Below are positions 26,620 through 32,130 of a stretch of DNA of 32,130 nucleotides, in pieces (position 1 is the stretch's first letter; each line of letters starts with the position of its first letter). Under the pieces are notes generated by a model. That model was given only the letters and a program-made list of their open reading frames with translations. It had not been told where the DNA came from and did no database searches. Source of the DNA: Roseicyclus sp. (GTDB lineage Bacteria; Pseudomonadota; Alphaproteobacteria; Rhodobacterales; Rhodobacteraceae). The DNA is taken from NCBI GenBank assembly GCA_018401385.1, contig JAGYKZ010000019.1:1-32130 (forward strand), in the 5' to 3' direction. The position numbers and the translations under genes are program-made.

Positions 26620-28266
26620 TTAGACATCCTCCGCTGTTTTGCCCTCTGCGCGGCCCAAATCGGGGGGCTGATTATCGCTGTGATCCCGATTGCGCGCCTT
26701 CATCTGGTCGCGTACGGCTTCGCGGCGTTCCTTGGCACGGGCGGCACGGTCTGCGGCGGCCTCCCAGTCGGCAATTTGGGCAGGGGCCAAGGTGCGGCTT
26801 TCGTCAAATTGGAAATCCACGGTTTTCTTGGTTTGTGGGCCCCAATAGCCTGCTTTGCCCAGGTCATAAAAACTGCGCTGCACTCCTGCTTTGAGAAAGG
26901 CCTTGAGGCATCCGAGCAAATAGCGCCGCCTGTAGCCTGTGCCGCGCCATGGGTAGTGGAACAGCGCCTTGCGCATATAGAAGCGGCGATAATTCTTCAT
27001 CACGCCATCAAGCAATTCGCCCCGCTCCATCGCGGCAGGCTTCATGATTGGAGTGACGAAATTGTATTTGGAGAAGTCAAAGATTTCGACCTGATCCTTC
27101 AATTCCTGAAACAGAGGGGTGAAGGGCCACGGGGTATACATGGCCCAATTGGCCAGATCAGGCTGCCAATCCCATGCCATTTGGAAGGTTTCCTCAAGCG
27201 TTTCTGGGGTTTCATTATCAAGCCCCACGATGAATTGCGCCTCGGTGAAGATATCAGCCTCGCGCAGAAGGCGGATCGCGGTTTTGTTTTCTTCGACCTT
27301 GGTTTCCTTGTTGAAGCGGTCCAATTTCATTTGTGCTGCGGCCTCGGTTCCGAGGCTGACATGGACAAGGCCCGCTTTGCGGTAGAATTTCAGCAGCTCG
27401 CGGTCGCGATAAATGTCGGTGACGCGGGTGTTGATGCCCCATTGCACGCGGCGCGGCAGGTCGCGTTTGATCAATTCTTCACAAAATTCGATGAATTTGC
27501 GGCGGTTGATCGTGGGTTCCTCATCGGCAAGGATGAAAAATCCAACGCCATGATTTTCCACCAAATCTTCGATTTCATCGACCACGGATTTGGGATCACG
27601 CACGCGGTAATCGCGCCAGAATTTCCATTGGCTGCAAAAAGAGCAGGTAAAGGGACAGCCGCGCGCCATGTTGGGAATGGCCACGCGTGTCCCTAGGGGG
27701 ATGTAGATATATTTGGCCCAGTCCAGAATGGTCCAATCTGGTTTGATTGCGTCCAGATTTTTAATCGTGGGGGCCGCTTGGGTGGCGACAATCTCATCGC
27801 CCTCGCGGAAGGCGAGGCCGTGAATACGTTTGCGATCCTGCGGATAGCGGCCCTTGGCGATGGCCTGCATCAGATTGACCACGATCTCCTCGCCCTCGCC
27901 ACGCACAATCACGTCAATCCATGGCGCCTCGGAAAGCACCTGTTTGAACATGAAAGTCGCGTGAATGCCGCCCAAGATCCGCACCGCATTCGGGGCGACC
28001 TCGGCGGCGCGGCGCAAGATTTCTTCGGCCTTGTAAATGGAAGGGGTGATGGAGGTGACGCCAATCGCATCGGGCTGAAGTTCGGCAATTTTTTCGGCCA
28101 CGGCATCATCGCTGAGTTCATGGGTCATGGCATCGATGAAGTGGATATCATCAAACCCTGCTTGACGCAGATGGCCCGTCAGATAAGCGACCCAAGCGGG
28201 TGGCCAATTCCCTGCAATCTCGGCACCGCCTGATCGGTAATTGGGATGGATAAAGAGAATGCGCAT
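26620..28266 (-). CDS. bchE: Mg-protoporphyrin IX monomethyl ester oxidative cyclase, anaerobic (radical SAM)
   Basis: This 548-residue enzyme forms the isocyclic ring of bacteriochlorophyll without oxygen. An N-terminal cobalamin-binding domain (about 1-150, [14 protein letters not shown] to about GEGEEIV) precedes a radical SAM domain with the [4Fe-4S] motif Cys204-x3-Cys208-x2-Cys211 ([20 protein letters not shown]). The C-terminal region has [19 protein letters not shown] and a charged tail. Length and motifs are those of intact BchE. It needs anoxic or low-oxygen conditions, consistent with an FnrL-like box 58-71 bases upstream and an overlapping PpsR-type palindrome. Ribosome-binding site AGGGG lies about 8 bases before the ATG. 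Confidence 0.95.
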   Translation of the reverse strand: MRILFIHPNYRSGGAEIAGNWPPAWVAYLTGHLRQAGFDDIHFIDAMTHELSDDAVAEKIAELQPDAIGVTSITPSIYKAEEILRRAAEVAPNAVRILGGIHATFMFKQVLSEAPWIDVIVRGEGEEIVVNLMQAIAKGRYPQDRKRIHGLAFREGDEIVATQAAPTIKNLDAIKPDWTILDWAKYIYIPLGTRVAIPNMARGCPFTCSFCSQWKFWRDYRVRDPKSVVDEIEDLVENHGVGFFILADEEPTINRRKFIEFCEELIKRDLPRRVQWGINTRVTDIYRDRELLKFYRKAGLVHVSLGTEAAAQMKLDRFNKETKVEENKTAIRLLREADIFTEAQFIVGLDNETPETLEETFQMAWDWQPDLANWAMYTPWPFTPLFQELKDQVEIFDFSKYNFVTPIMKPAAMERGELLDGVMKNYRRFYMRKALFHYPWRGTGYRRRYLLGCLKAFLKAGVQRSFYDLGKAGYWGPQTKKTVDFQFDESRTLAPAQIADWEAAADRAARAKERREAVRDQMKARNRDHSDNQPPDLGRAEGKTAEDV

Positions 28267-28311
28267 GATCTGACCCCTGCGGTTAAGTTGCAGGCAGCGT
28301 GACAGGTGTTA

Positions 28312-28329
28312 TGTCAGAATAAATTGACA
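28312..28329. promoter_or_regulatory. PpsR/CrtJ-type operator upstream of bchE
   Basis: TGTC-AGAATAAATT-GACA is an exact match to the PpsR/CrtJ palindrome TGTcN10gACA (core TGT-N12-ACA), centred about 54 bases upstream of the bchE start. PpsR represses photosynthesis genes under oxygen and high light. It overlaps the FnrL-like box by 6 bases. Confidence 0.75.
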
Positions 28330-28337
28330 CATATCAA
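28324..28337. promoter_or_regulatory. FnrL-like box upstream of bchE
   Basis: TTGAC-ACAT-ATCAA (minus strand TTGAT-ATGT-GTCAA) matches the FNR/FnrL consensus TTGAT-N4-ATCAA at 9 of 10 positions. It is centred about 64 bases upstream of the bchE ATG. At the class II position it would place the transcription start near 28289. FnrL activates bchE under low oxygen in Rhodobacter. Confidence 0.65.
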
Positions 28338-28384
28338 CTCATCCTGTGAATTTATGAAGAATTGGGAATTGCGTGCGCGCGCCA

Positions 28385-28400
28385 TTAACCAATCGTTTAC
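28385..28400 (+). promoter_or_regulatory. CtrA-like box upstream of the GTA head
   Basis: TTAA-N7-TTTAC differs at one position from the alphaproteobacterial CtrA box TTAA-N7-TTAAC. It ends 10 bases before a TTGACA element and lies about 155 bases upstream of orfg1. CtrA is needed for GTA expression in Rhodobacter capsulatus, but much of that effect is indirect, so direct binding is unproven. Confidence 0.35.
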
Positions 28401-28410
28401 AATAAATATT

Positions 28411-28439
28411 TTGACAGAGCGCGCGGTCTCATGTAGGGA
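28411..28439 (+). promoter_or_regulatory. Candidate promoter facing the GTA remnant
   Basis: A consensus -35 TTGACA (28411-28416) is followed by a 17-base spacer and a poor -10, TAGGGA. It points to the plus strand. Transcription would start near 28446, only about 20 bases before the hairpin at 28465. Confidence 0.35.
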
Positions 28440-28464
28440 TTATGCCATGCTGGACGAATTGGGT

Positions 28465-28501
28465 AAACGGTCTGCCGCAGCTGCGGTTTGACCGTTTTTT
28501 T
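28465..28501 (+). terminator. Intrinsic terminator or attenuator before orfg1
   Basis: AAACGGTC and GACCGTTT form the outer stem. Inside it the palindrome CCGCAGCTGCGG folds as a second stem, separated by small bulges. Seven T follow (28495-28501). It lies 52 bases before the orfg1 start, so transcripts from the promoter at 28411 would meet it before any coding sequence. Confidence 0.65.
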
Positions 28502-28552
28502 ATATTCGCATTCTCGGGGGCTTTTTCATTTAAGCCATTATCGGGAATTTTC

Positions 28553-28882
28553 ATGACACATAAATCAGACGCACGCGGCAAGCGTGTTTTGATGTTGGCT
28601 GATGCCAGAGACGCATTTGAAACCGCGCGGGTCACTTTGGCCGATGCGGTGGCAGATCTTAAGGCATCGCAAAACAAATCAGGCGACACGCTGATCAAGG
28701 ATTTGCGGGCGCTAAATTCTGTATTGATCCAAGCTTTGGCATTGGAGGGCAAGCTGGATGAGCTTGAAGCCGCAACCAATGGCGCACGCCCAGGGGAATT
28801 TGACCTCGTGCGCGCCCGAGACGAGATTTTCTGCCGCTTGGCTTGCCTTGCAGCCGCAGGAGGAGATCAGGACGTTTCTTGA
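28553..28882 (+). CDS. Gene transfer agent orfg1-like protein (small terminase position)
   Basis: This 109-residue protein is predicted to be helical: DARGKRVLMLADARDAFETARVTLADAVADL, then LIKDLRALNSVLIQALALEGKLDEL, ending CLAAAGGDQDVS. It corresponds in size, character and position to the first gene of the Rhodobacter GTA cluster, proposed to be the small terminase. It directly overlaps the terminase large-subunit fragment. Start MTHKSDARGK at 28553 is preferred over an in-frame Met 37 codons upstream that would read through the hairpin. It appears intact. Confidence 0.7.
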   Translation: MTHKSDARGKRVLMLADARDAFETARVTLADAVADLKASQNKSGDTLIKDLRALNSVLIQALALEGKLDELEAATNGARPGEFDLVRARDEIFCRLACLAAAGGDQDVS

Positions 28883-29756
28883 TGGGCTAAGTCCTGAGGC
28901 GCAAGCCGCCTTACCCTATGTTTTTGACTTTTGGGCCTTGCCCCATCAGCGCATAACTGAGGGGGACTGGAAAACATGGGTGATCATGGGCGGTCGCGGC
29001 GCGGGGAAAACCCGCGCCGGATCGGAATGGGTGCGCGCCCAAGTGGAGGGGGCGCATCCGCGCGATCGCGGCCGCGCGCGCCGCGTGGCCTTGGTTGGGG
29101 AAACCTATGACCAAGCGATTGCTGTTATGGTGAAGGGAGAAAGCGGGATTTTGGCGTGCTCTCCCCCAGATCGGCGGCCGAAATTCGTGGCGGGTGAGCG
29201 CAAGTTGATTTGGTCAAATGGCGCGACCCCTGCAGAGGGATTTGCCAATGCCGCGGGCAAGCTTGCCCTTTTCACCAATGGCGGATGGGAATTCATCACA
29301 CCTGCAACGGGGTGGCAGGCCTGTCTGATCCCAACAGGCGCGCGTTTGGTTTTTGATGGCACAAATTGGCGCGCTGCACCGGCCAGCACACGGGCCTTTG
29401 GCGGCGGGGTGGATGTCCACTCAGTGACTTTGGATATTACGCTGACCGTAGGCAACACCGTAACCACGGAGGCGCTGTTTCCCGAACGCAGTATCGGCTT
29501 AGGTGTGACGGGGCGCGTGACATCGGCCATCACGGGCAGCTTGACATCCTGGGCCATCGGCGCACCCGATGATCCGCAACGCTTTGGCACGGGCTTGTCC
29601 TTGATTGAAAATTCATGGCTGAATGGGCCGCAGAACCCTTTTGTTTACTGGTCTGCAACGCCTTTGGCCTTGACCGCTGAGGGGGGCGTGTTTTCGGGCG
29701 GTAGCCTGCGTTTGGTCGCCCATTTCATCGCGTTGTCCCTGCCTGACCCTGTGTGA
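28758..29756 (+). CDS. Fusion of GTA terminase large-subunit N-terminus with a DUF2793 tail-end protein (remnant)
   Basis: This single open frame of 332 residues joins two unrelated pieces. Residues to about 155 are the phage/GTA terminase ATPase N-terminus: LPHQRITEGDWKTWVIMGGRGAGKTRAGSEWV with the Walker A GGRGAGKT near 77, RRVALVGETYDQAIAVM, and GERKLIWSNGAT. The Walker B and nuclease domain are missing. From about 156 the sequence is DUF2793-like (KLALFTNGGWEFITPATGWQA, ARLVFDGTNW), lacking that domain's N-terminal part, then a C-terminal beta-rich region ending LRLVAHFIALSLPDPV. The 28758 start has GGAGGG upstream but overlaps orfg1 widely; later starts are possible. The product is unlikely to package DNA. 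It may reflect a real deletion or an assembly collapse. Confidence 0.75.
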   Translation: MSLKPQPMAHAQGNLTSCAPETRFSAAWLALQPQEEIRTFLDGLSPEAQAALPYVFDFWALPHQRITEGDWKTWVIMGGRGAGKTRAGSEWVRAQVEGAHPRDRGRARRVALVGETYDQAIAVMVKGESGILACSPPDRRPKFVAGERKLIWSNGATPAEGFANAAGKLALFTNGGWEFITPATGWQACLIPTGARLVFDGTNWRAAPASTRAFGGGVDVHSVTLDITLTVGNTVTTEALFPERSIGLGVTGRVTSAITGSLTSWAIGAPDDPQRFGTGLSLIENSWLNGPQNPFVYWSATPLALTAEGGVFSGGSLRLVAHFIALSLPDPV

Positions 29757-29785
29757 CGCGCATCAAATTTGACACAGCATTGGGT

Positions 29786-29814
29786 TTCCAAATGGGCTAT
29801 AGATGCTATATAAT
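29786..29814 (+). promoter_or_regulatory. Promoter of cysE
   Basis: TTCCAA (29786-29791), a 17-base spacer and a perfect -10 TATAAT (29809-29814) lie 30 bases before the cysE ATG. Transcription should start near 29821. Confidence 0.6.
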
Positions 29815-29844
29815 GCCTCTAAATATGCGTGATGGAGGCAGGCT

Positions 29845-30660
29845 ATGGCCCAGACACATCCAAAACCAACCAAGCTTGATCCTGTTTGGGATCGTATTTT
29901 GCGGGAGGCAGAGGCGGCGATTGCAGCGGAGCCGTTGCTTGGTGGTCTGATCCATGGCTGCGTCTTGCACCACAAATCCCTTGAAGCGGCGCTGGCCTAT
30001 CGGATTGCACAGAAACTTGCCTCAAGCGAGATGAGCGAACAGATATTGCGCGAGATCGCGGATGAAGCCTATCGCAGTGATCCGCATCTTGGTGCGGCGG
30101 CGCGGGCAGATATTGTTGCGGTCACAGACCGTGATCCCGCTTGCCATCGGTTCATCCAACCGCTGCTTTACTTCAAAGGCTTCCAAGCGGTGCAGGCGTA
30201 TCGTCTGGCGCATTGGCTGTGGCTACAGGGGCGGCGCGATTTTGCCTATTTCATTCAAATGCGCACATCGGAACTGTTCGGTGTGGATATCCATCCCAAT
30301 GCGCGAATTGGACAGGGGATCATGATCGACCACGCCCATTCGATTGTCATCGGTGAGACGGCCGTGGTGGGGGATAATGTGTCGATGCTGCATTCGGTCA
30401 CCCTCGGTGGCACGGGCAAAGAGGAAGAAGACCGCCACCCAAAAATTGGGGATGGTGTGTTGATTGGCGCAGGTGCCAAGGTTTTGGGCAATATCCGTGT
30501 TGGCCATTGCTCGCGCATCGCGGCGGGTTCGGTCGTTCTGCACGAGGTGCCTGATTGCACCACGGTTGCTGGCGTTCCTTCCAAGGTCGTGGGCGAGGCG
30601 GGATGTGCGCAGCCCTCCATCAGCATGGACCAATTATTGCCAAAGGGCAAAAGCGAATAA
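29845..30660 (+). CDS. cysE: Serine O-acetyltransferase
   Basis: This 271-residue enzyme makes O-acetylserine from serine and acetyl-CoA, the first committed step of cysteine synthesis. An N-terminal helical domain (about 1-140) precedes a left-handed beta-helix of hexapeptide repeats. The catalytic Asp148 (FGVDIH) and His163 (MIDHAHSIVIGET) are present, and VTLGGTGKEEEDRHPKIGDGVLIGAGAKVLGN is diagnostic. The C-terminal tail that contacts cysteine synthase ends in SISMDQLLPKGKSE. Start at 29845 follows GGAGG. In Rhodobacteraceae cysE commonly flanks the GTA cluster, which supports the reading of the upstream genes. Frame intact. Confidence 0.95.
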   Translation: MAQTHPKPTKLDPVWDRILREAEAAIAAEPLLGGLIHGCVLHHKSLEAALAYRIAQKLASSEMSEQILREIADEAYRSDPHLGAAARADIVAVTDRDPACHRFIQPLLYFKGFQAVQAYRLAHWLWLQGRRDFAYFIQMRTSELFGVDIHPNARIGQGIMIDHAHSIVIGETAVVGDNVSMLHSVTLGGTGKEEEDRHPKIGDGVLIGAGAKVLGNIRVGHCSRIAAGSVVLHEVPDCTTVAGVPSKVVGEAGCAQPSISMDQLLPKGKSE

Positions 30661-30662
30661 GC

Positions 30663-30691
30663 AAAAGCCCGCCGAAATGGCGGGCTTTTTT
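30663..30691. terminator. Bidirectional terminator between cysE and typA
   Basis: AAAAGCCCGCC, loop GAAAT and GGCGGGCTTTTTT form a perfect 11-base stem with A and T runs on both sides. It begins 2 bases after the cysE stop and ends 5 bases before the typA stop. Confidence 0.92.
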
Positions 30692-30696
30692 CTATA

Positions 30697-32130
30697 TTAG
30701 CTTGCTGCGCGTGACTGGCGTTTGCGCTCATGCGGATCAAGGAAACGCTTGCGCAGGCGGATCGAATTGGGTGTGACCTCGACCAATTCATCATCATCGA
30801 CATAGGCGATGGCCTCCTCGAGGCTGAATTGAATATGCGGGGTCAGGCGCACCGCCTCATCGGTGCCTGAAGCGCGCACATTGGTCAGTTTCTTGCCCTT
30901 CAGAGGGTTTACTTCCAGATCATTGTCGCGGCTGTGCTCGCCGATGATCATGCCTTGATAAACCTTTTCCTGAGGGCCGATGAACATCCGCCCCCGCTCC
31001 TCAAGGTTCCACAGGGCATAGGCCACGGCCTCCCCATCTTCCATCGAAATCAGAACGCCCGCGCGGCGGCCAGCAATCGGCCCTTTATGCGGTGCCCATT
31101 CATGAAACACGCGGTTCAGCACGCCTGTGCCGCGGGTATCGGTCAGGAATTCGCCGTGATACCCAATCAACCCGCGCGATGGCACATGGGCCACAATCCG
31201 GGTCTTGCCGGCATTCTGCTTCATCTCTACCAGATCGCCTTTGCGGGGGCCTGTGATTTTCTCGATCACCGCGCCTGCATATTCATCATCCACATCCACG
31301 GTGACCTCTTCGATCGGCTCTAGCCGTTGTCCGCCTTCCTCGCGGAACAACACCTGTGGGCGGGAGATGGACAATTCAAATCCCTCGCGGCGCATATTTT
31401 CGATCAAAACACCCATCTGCAATTCGCCACGTCCTGCAACCTCGAAGGCCTCGCCACCGGGGGTGTCGGTGATTTTGATCGCCACATTCGACTCCGCCTC
31501 TTTCATCAGGCGTTCGCGGATTACACGGCTTTGCACCTTTTTGCCCTCGCGCCCTGCAAGGGGGCTGTCATTGATGCCGAAGGTGACCGTGATGGTGGGC
31601 GGGTCAATGGGTTGCGCGGGGATCGCCTCGGTCACTTGGGGCGCGCAGATGGTATCGGCCACGGTGGCCTTGGTCATGCCCGCAAGCGTCACGATATCGC
31701 CCGCCTCGGCCACATCAATCGGTTGCTGCCCCAAACCACGGAAGGCCAGAATTTTGCTCACACGAAAGCTTTCGATCTGGGTGCCATCGCGCGACAGCGC
31801 CTTGACCGTTTCATTGGGCTTCAGGGTGCCGCTCTCGACACGGCCCGTCAAAATGCGCCCGATGAATGGATCAGAGCCAAGCGTGGTCGCCAACATCCGA
31901 AATGGTGCGCTGCGCTCGGCAATTTGACGTGGGGCAGGGACATGCCGCATCACCAATTCAAACAGCGCGGTCAAACCCTTGCGCGGCCCCTCCAACGATG
32001 TATCCGCCCAACCAGAGCGCCCCGAAGCGTAAAGATGCGGGAAATCCAGCTGTTCGTCACTCGCACCCAGCGAGGCAAAGAGATCAAAACATTCGTTGAG
32101 GGCGCGGTCAGGCTCCGCATCGGGCTTATC
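30697..32130 (-). CDS. typA: Ribosome-associated GTPase BipA/TypA, 5' end outside window
   Basis: This translational GTPase of the EF-G family binds ribosomes and assists 50S assembly and stress or cold responses. The window holds the last 477 codons. It enters at the end of the G domain (DKPDAEPDRALNECFDLFASLGA), followed by domain II (FRMLATTLGSDPFIGRILTGRV), domain III (GRGELQMGVLIENMRREGFEL), domain V (EEVTVDVDDEYAGAVIEKI) and the BipA-specific C-terminal domain (RSRDN-like GEHSRDNDLEVNPLKGKKLTN, VRLTPHIQFSLEEAIAYVDDDELVEVTPNSIRLRK). Frame is open to the right edge; only the N-terminal GTP-binding motifs are missing. Convergent with cysE. Confidence 0.96.
   Translation of the reverse strand, partial: DKPDAEPDRALNECFDLFASLGASDEQLDFPHLYASGRSGWADTSLEGPRKGLTALFELVMRHVPAPRQIAERSAPFRMLATTLGSDPFIGRILTGRVESGTLKPNETVKALSRDGTQIESFRVSKILAFRGLGQQPIDVAEAGDIVTLAGMTKATVADTICAPQVTEAIPAQPIDPPTITVTFGINDSPLAGREGKKVQSRVIRERLMKEAESNVAIKITDTPGGEAFEVAGRGELQMGVLIENMRREGFELSISRPQVLFREEGGQRLEPIEEVTVDVDDEYAGAVIEKITGPRKGDLVEMKQNAGKTRIVAHVPSRGLIGYHGEFLTDTRGTGVLNRVFHEWAPHKGPIAGRRAGVLISMEDGEAVAYALWNLEERGRMFIGPQEKVYQGMIIGEHSRDNDLEVNPLKGKKLTNVRASGTDEAVRLTPHIQFSLEEAIAYVDDDELVEVTPNSIRLRKRFLDPHERKRQSRAAS

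Noticed and set aside
26578-27696. A 372-codon plus-strand open frame opposite bchE
   Set aside because: It is the antisense shadow of a well-conserved bchE, with His/Phe-rich composition, no ribosome-binding site and no recognisable domain.
28306-28491. A 61-codon plus-strand frame between bchE and orfg1
   Set aside because: It runs through the operator boxes and the terminator hairpin and has no convincing ribosome-binding site.

Overview
The window looks like chromosomal DNA from an alphaproteobacterium of the Rhodobacteraceae/Roseobacter group. The evidence is gene order and protein character: erpA-xth beside dgt-argS-SPOR-nagZ-scpAB, a glnB-glnA operon, a fabD-fabG-acpP-fabF-mltG block, a Rhodobacter-type gene transfer agent (GTA) remnant next to cysE, and two bacteriochlorophyll genes (bchE, bchJ). 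The organism is therefore probably a facultative or aerobic anoxygenic phototroph. No rRNA, CRISPR array, insertion sequence or origin was recognised. No gene-free stretch exceeds 300 bases.

Layout. 1-1285: left-edge gene start, xth and erpA (minus). 1371-8221: dgt, argS, a SPOR-domain membrane protein, nagZ, scpA, scpB (plus), closed by a terminator. 8285-8473: a small orphan protein. 8528-10324: glnA and glnB (minus). 10501-11037: a possible Hint-like protein (minus). 11192-11275: tRNA-Leu(UAG). 11281-14002: iolG-purU-iolB (minus). 14181-14609: a cytochrome c (minus). 14819-17216: a 2,5-dioxovalerate-type aldehyde dehydrogenase and an SMP-30 lactonase (plus). 17358-18683: trigger factor. 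18844-19734: a secreted protein made of two cysteine-rich repeats. 19812-21059: rpsF-rpsR-rplI (minus). 21308-26022: the fatty-acid block and mltG (plus). 26047-28266: bchE-bchJ (minus). 28553-29756: GTA remnant (plus). 29845-30660: cysE. 30697 to the right edge: typA (minus, partial).

The most interesting region is 26.0-29.8 kb. An anaerobic cyclase/vinyl-reductase pair (bchE-bchJ) has an upstream region with a perfect PpsR-type palindrome (TGTC-N10-GACA) overlapping a near-consensus FnrL box. Diverging from it is a GTA head: orfg1 is intact, but the terminase large subunit is cut after about 155 residues and joined in frame to the C-terminal part of a DUF2793 tail-end protein. This looks like an internal deletion, or an assembly collapse, of almost the whole GTA cluster. 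A possible short RNA or attenuator (TTGACA promoter element, CtrA-like box, hairpin plus seven T) lies between the two.

A second pattern is clusters of small indels in essential genes: the argS 3' third, scpB, glnA, fabD, fabG, acpP and the fabF 5' end, with isolated cases in iolG and the cytochrome c. Homology resumes in another frame within a few codons, several indels sit in homopolymers, and both strands are affected. The simplest reading is a poor consensus in these stretches rather than gene decay. They are annotated as broken genes with the reconstruction described.
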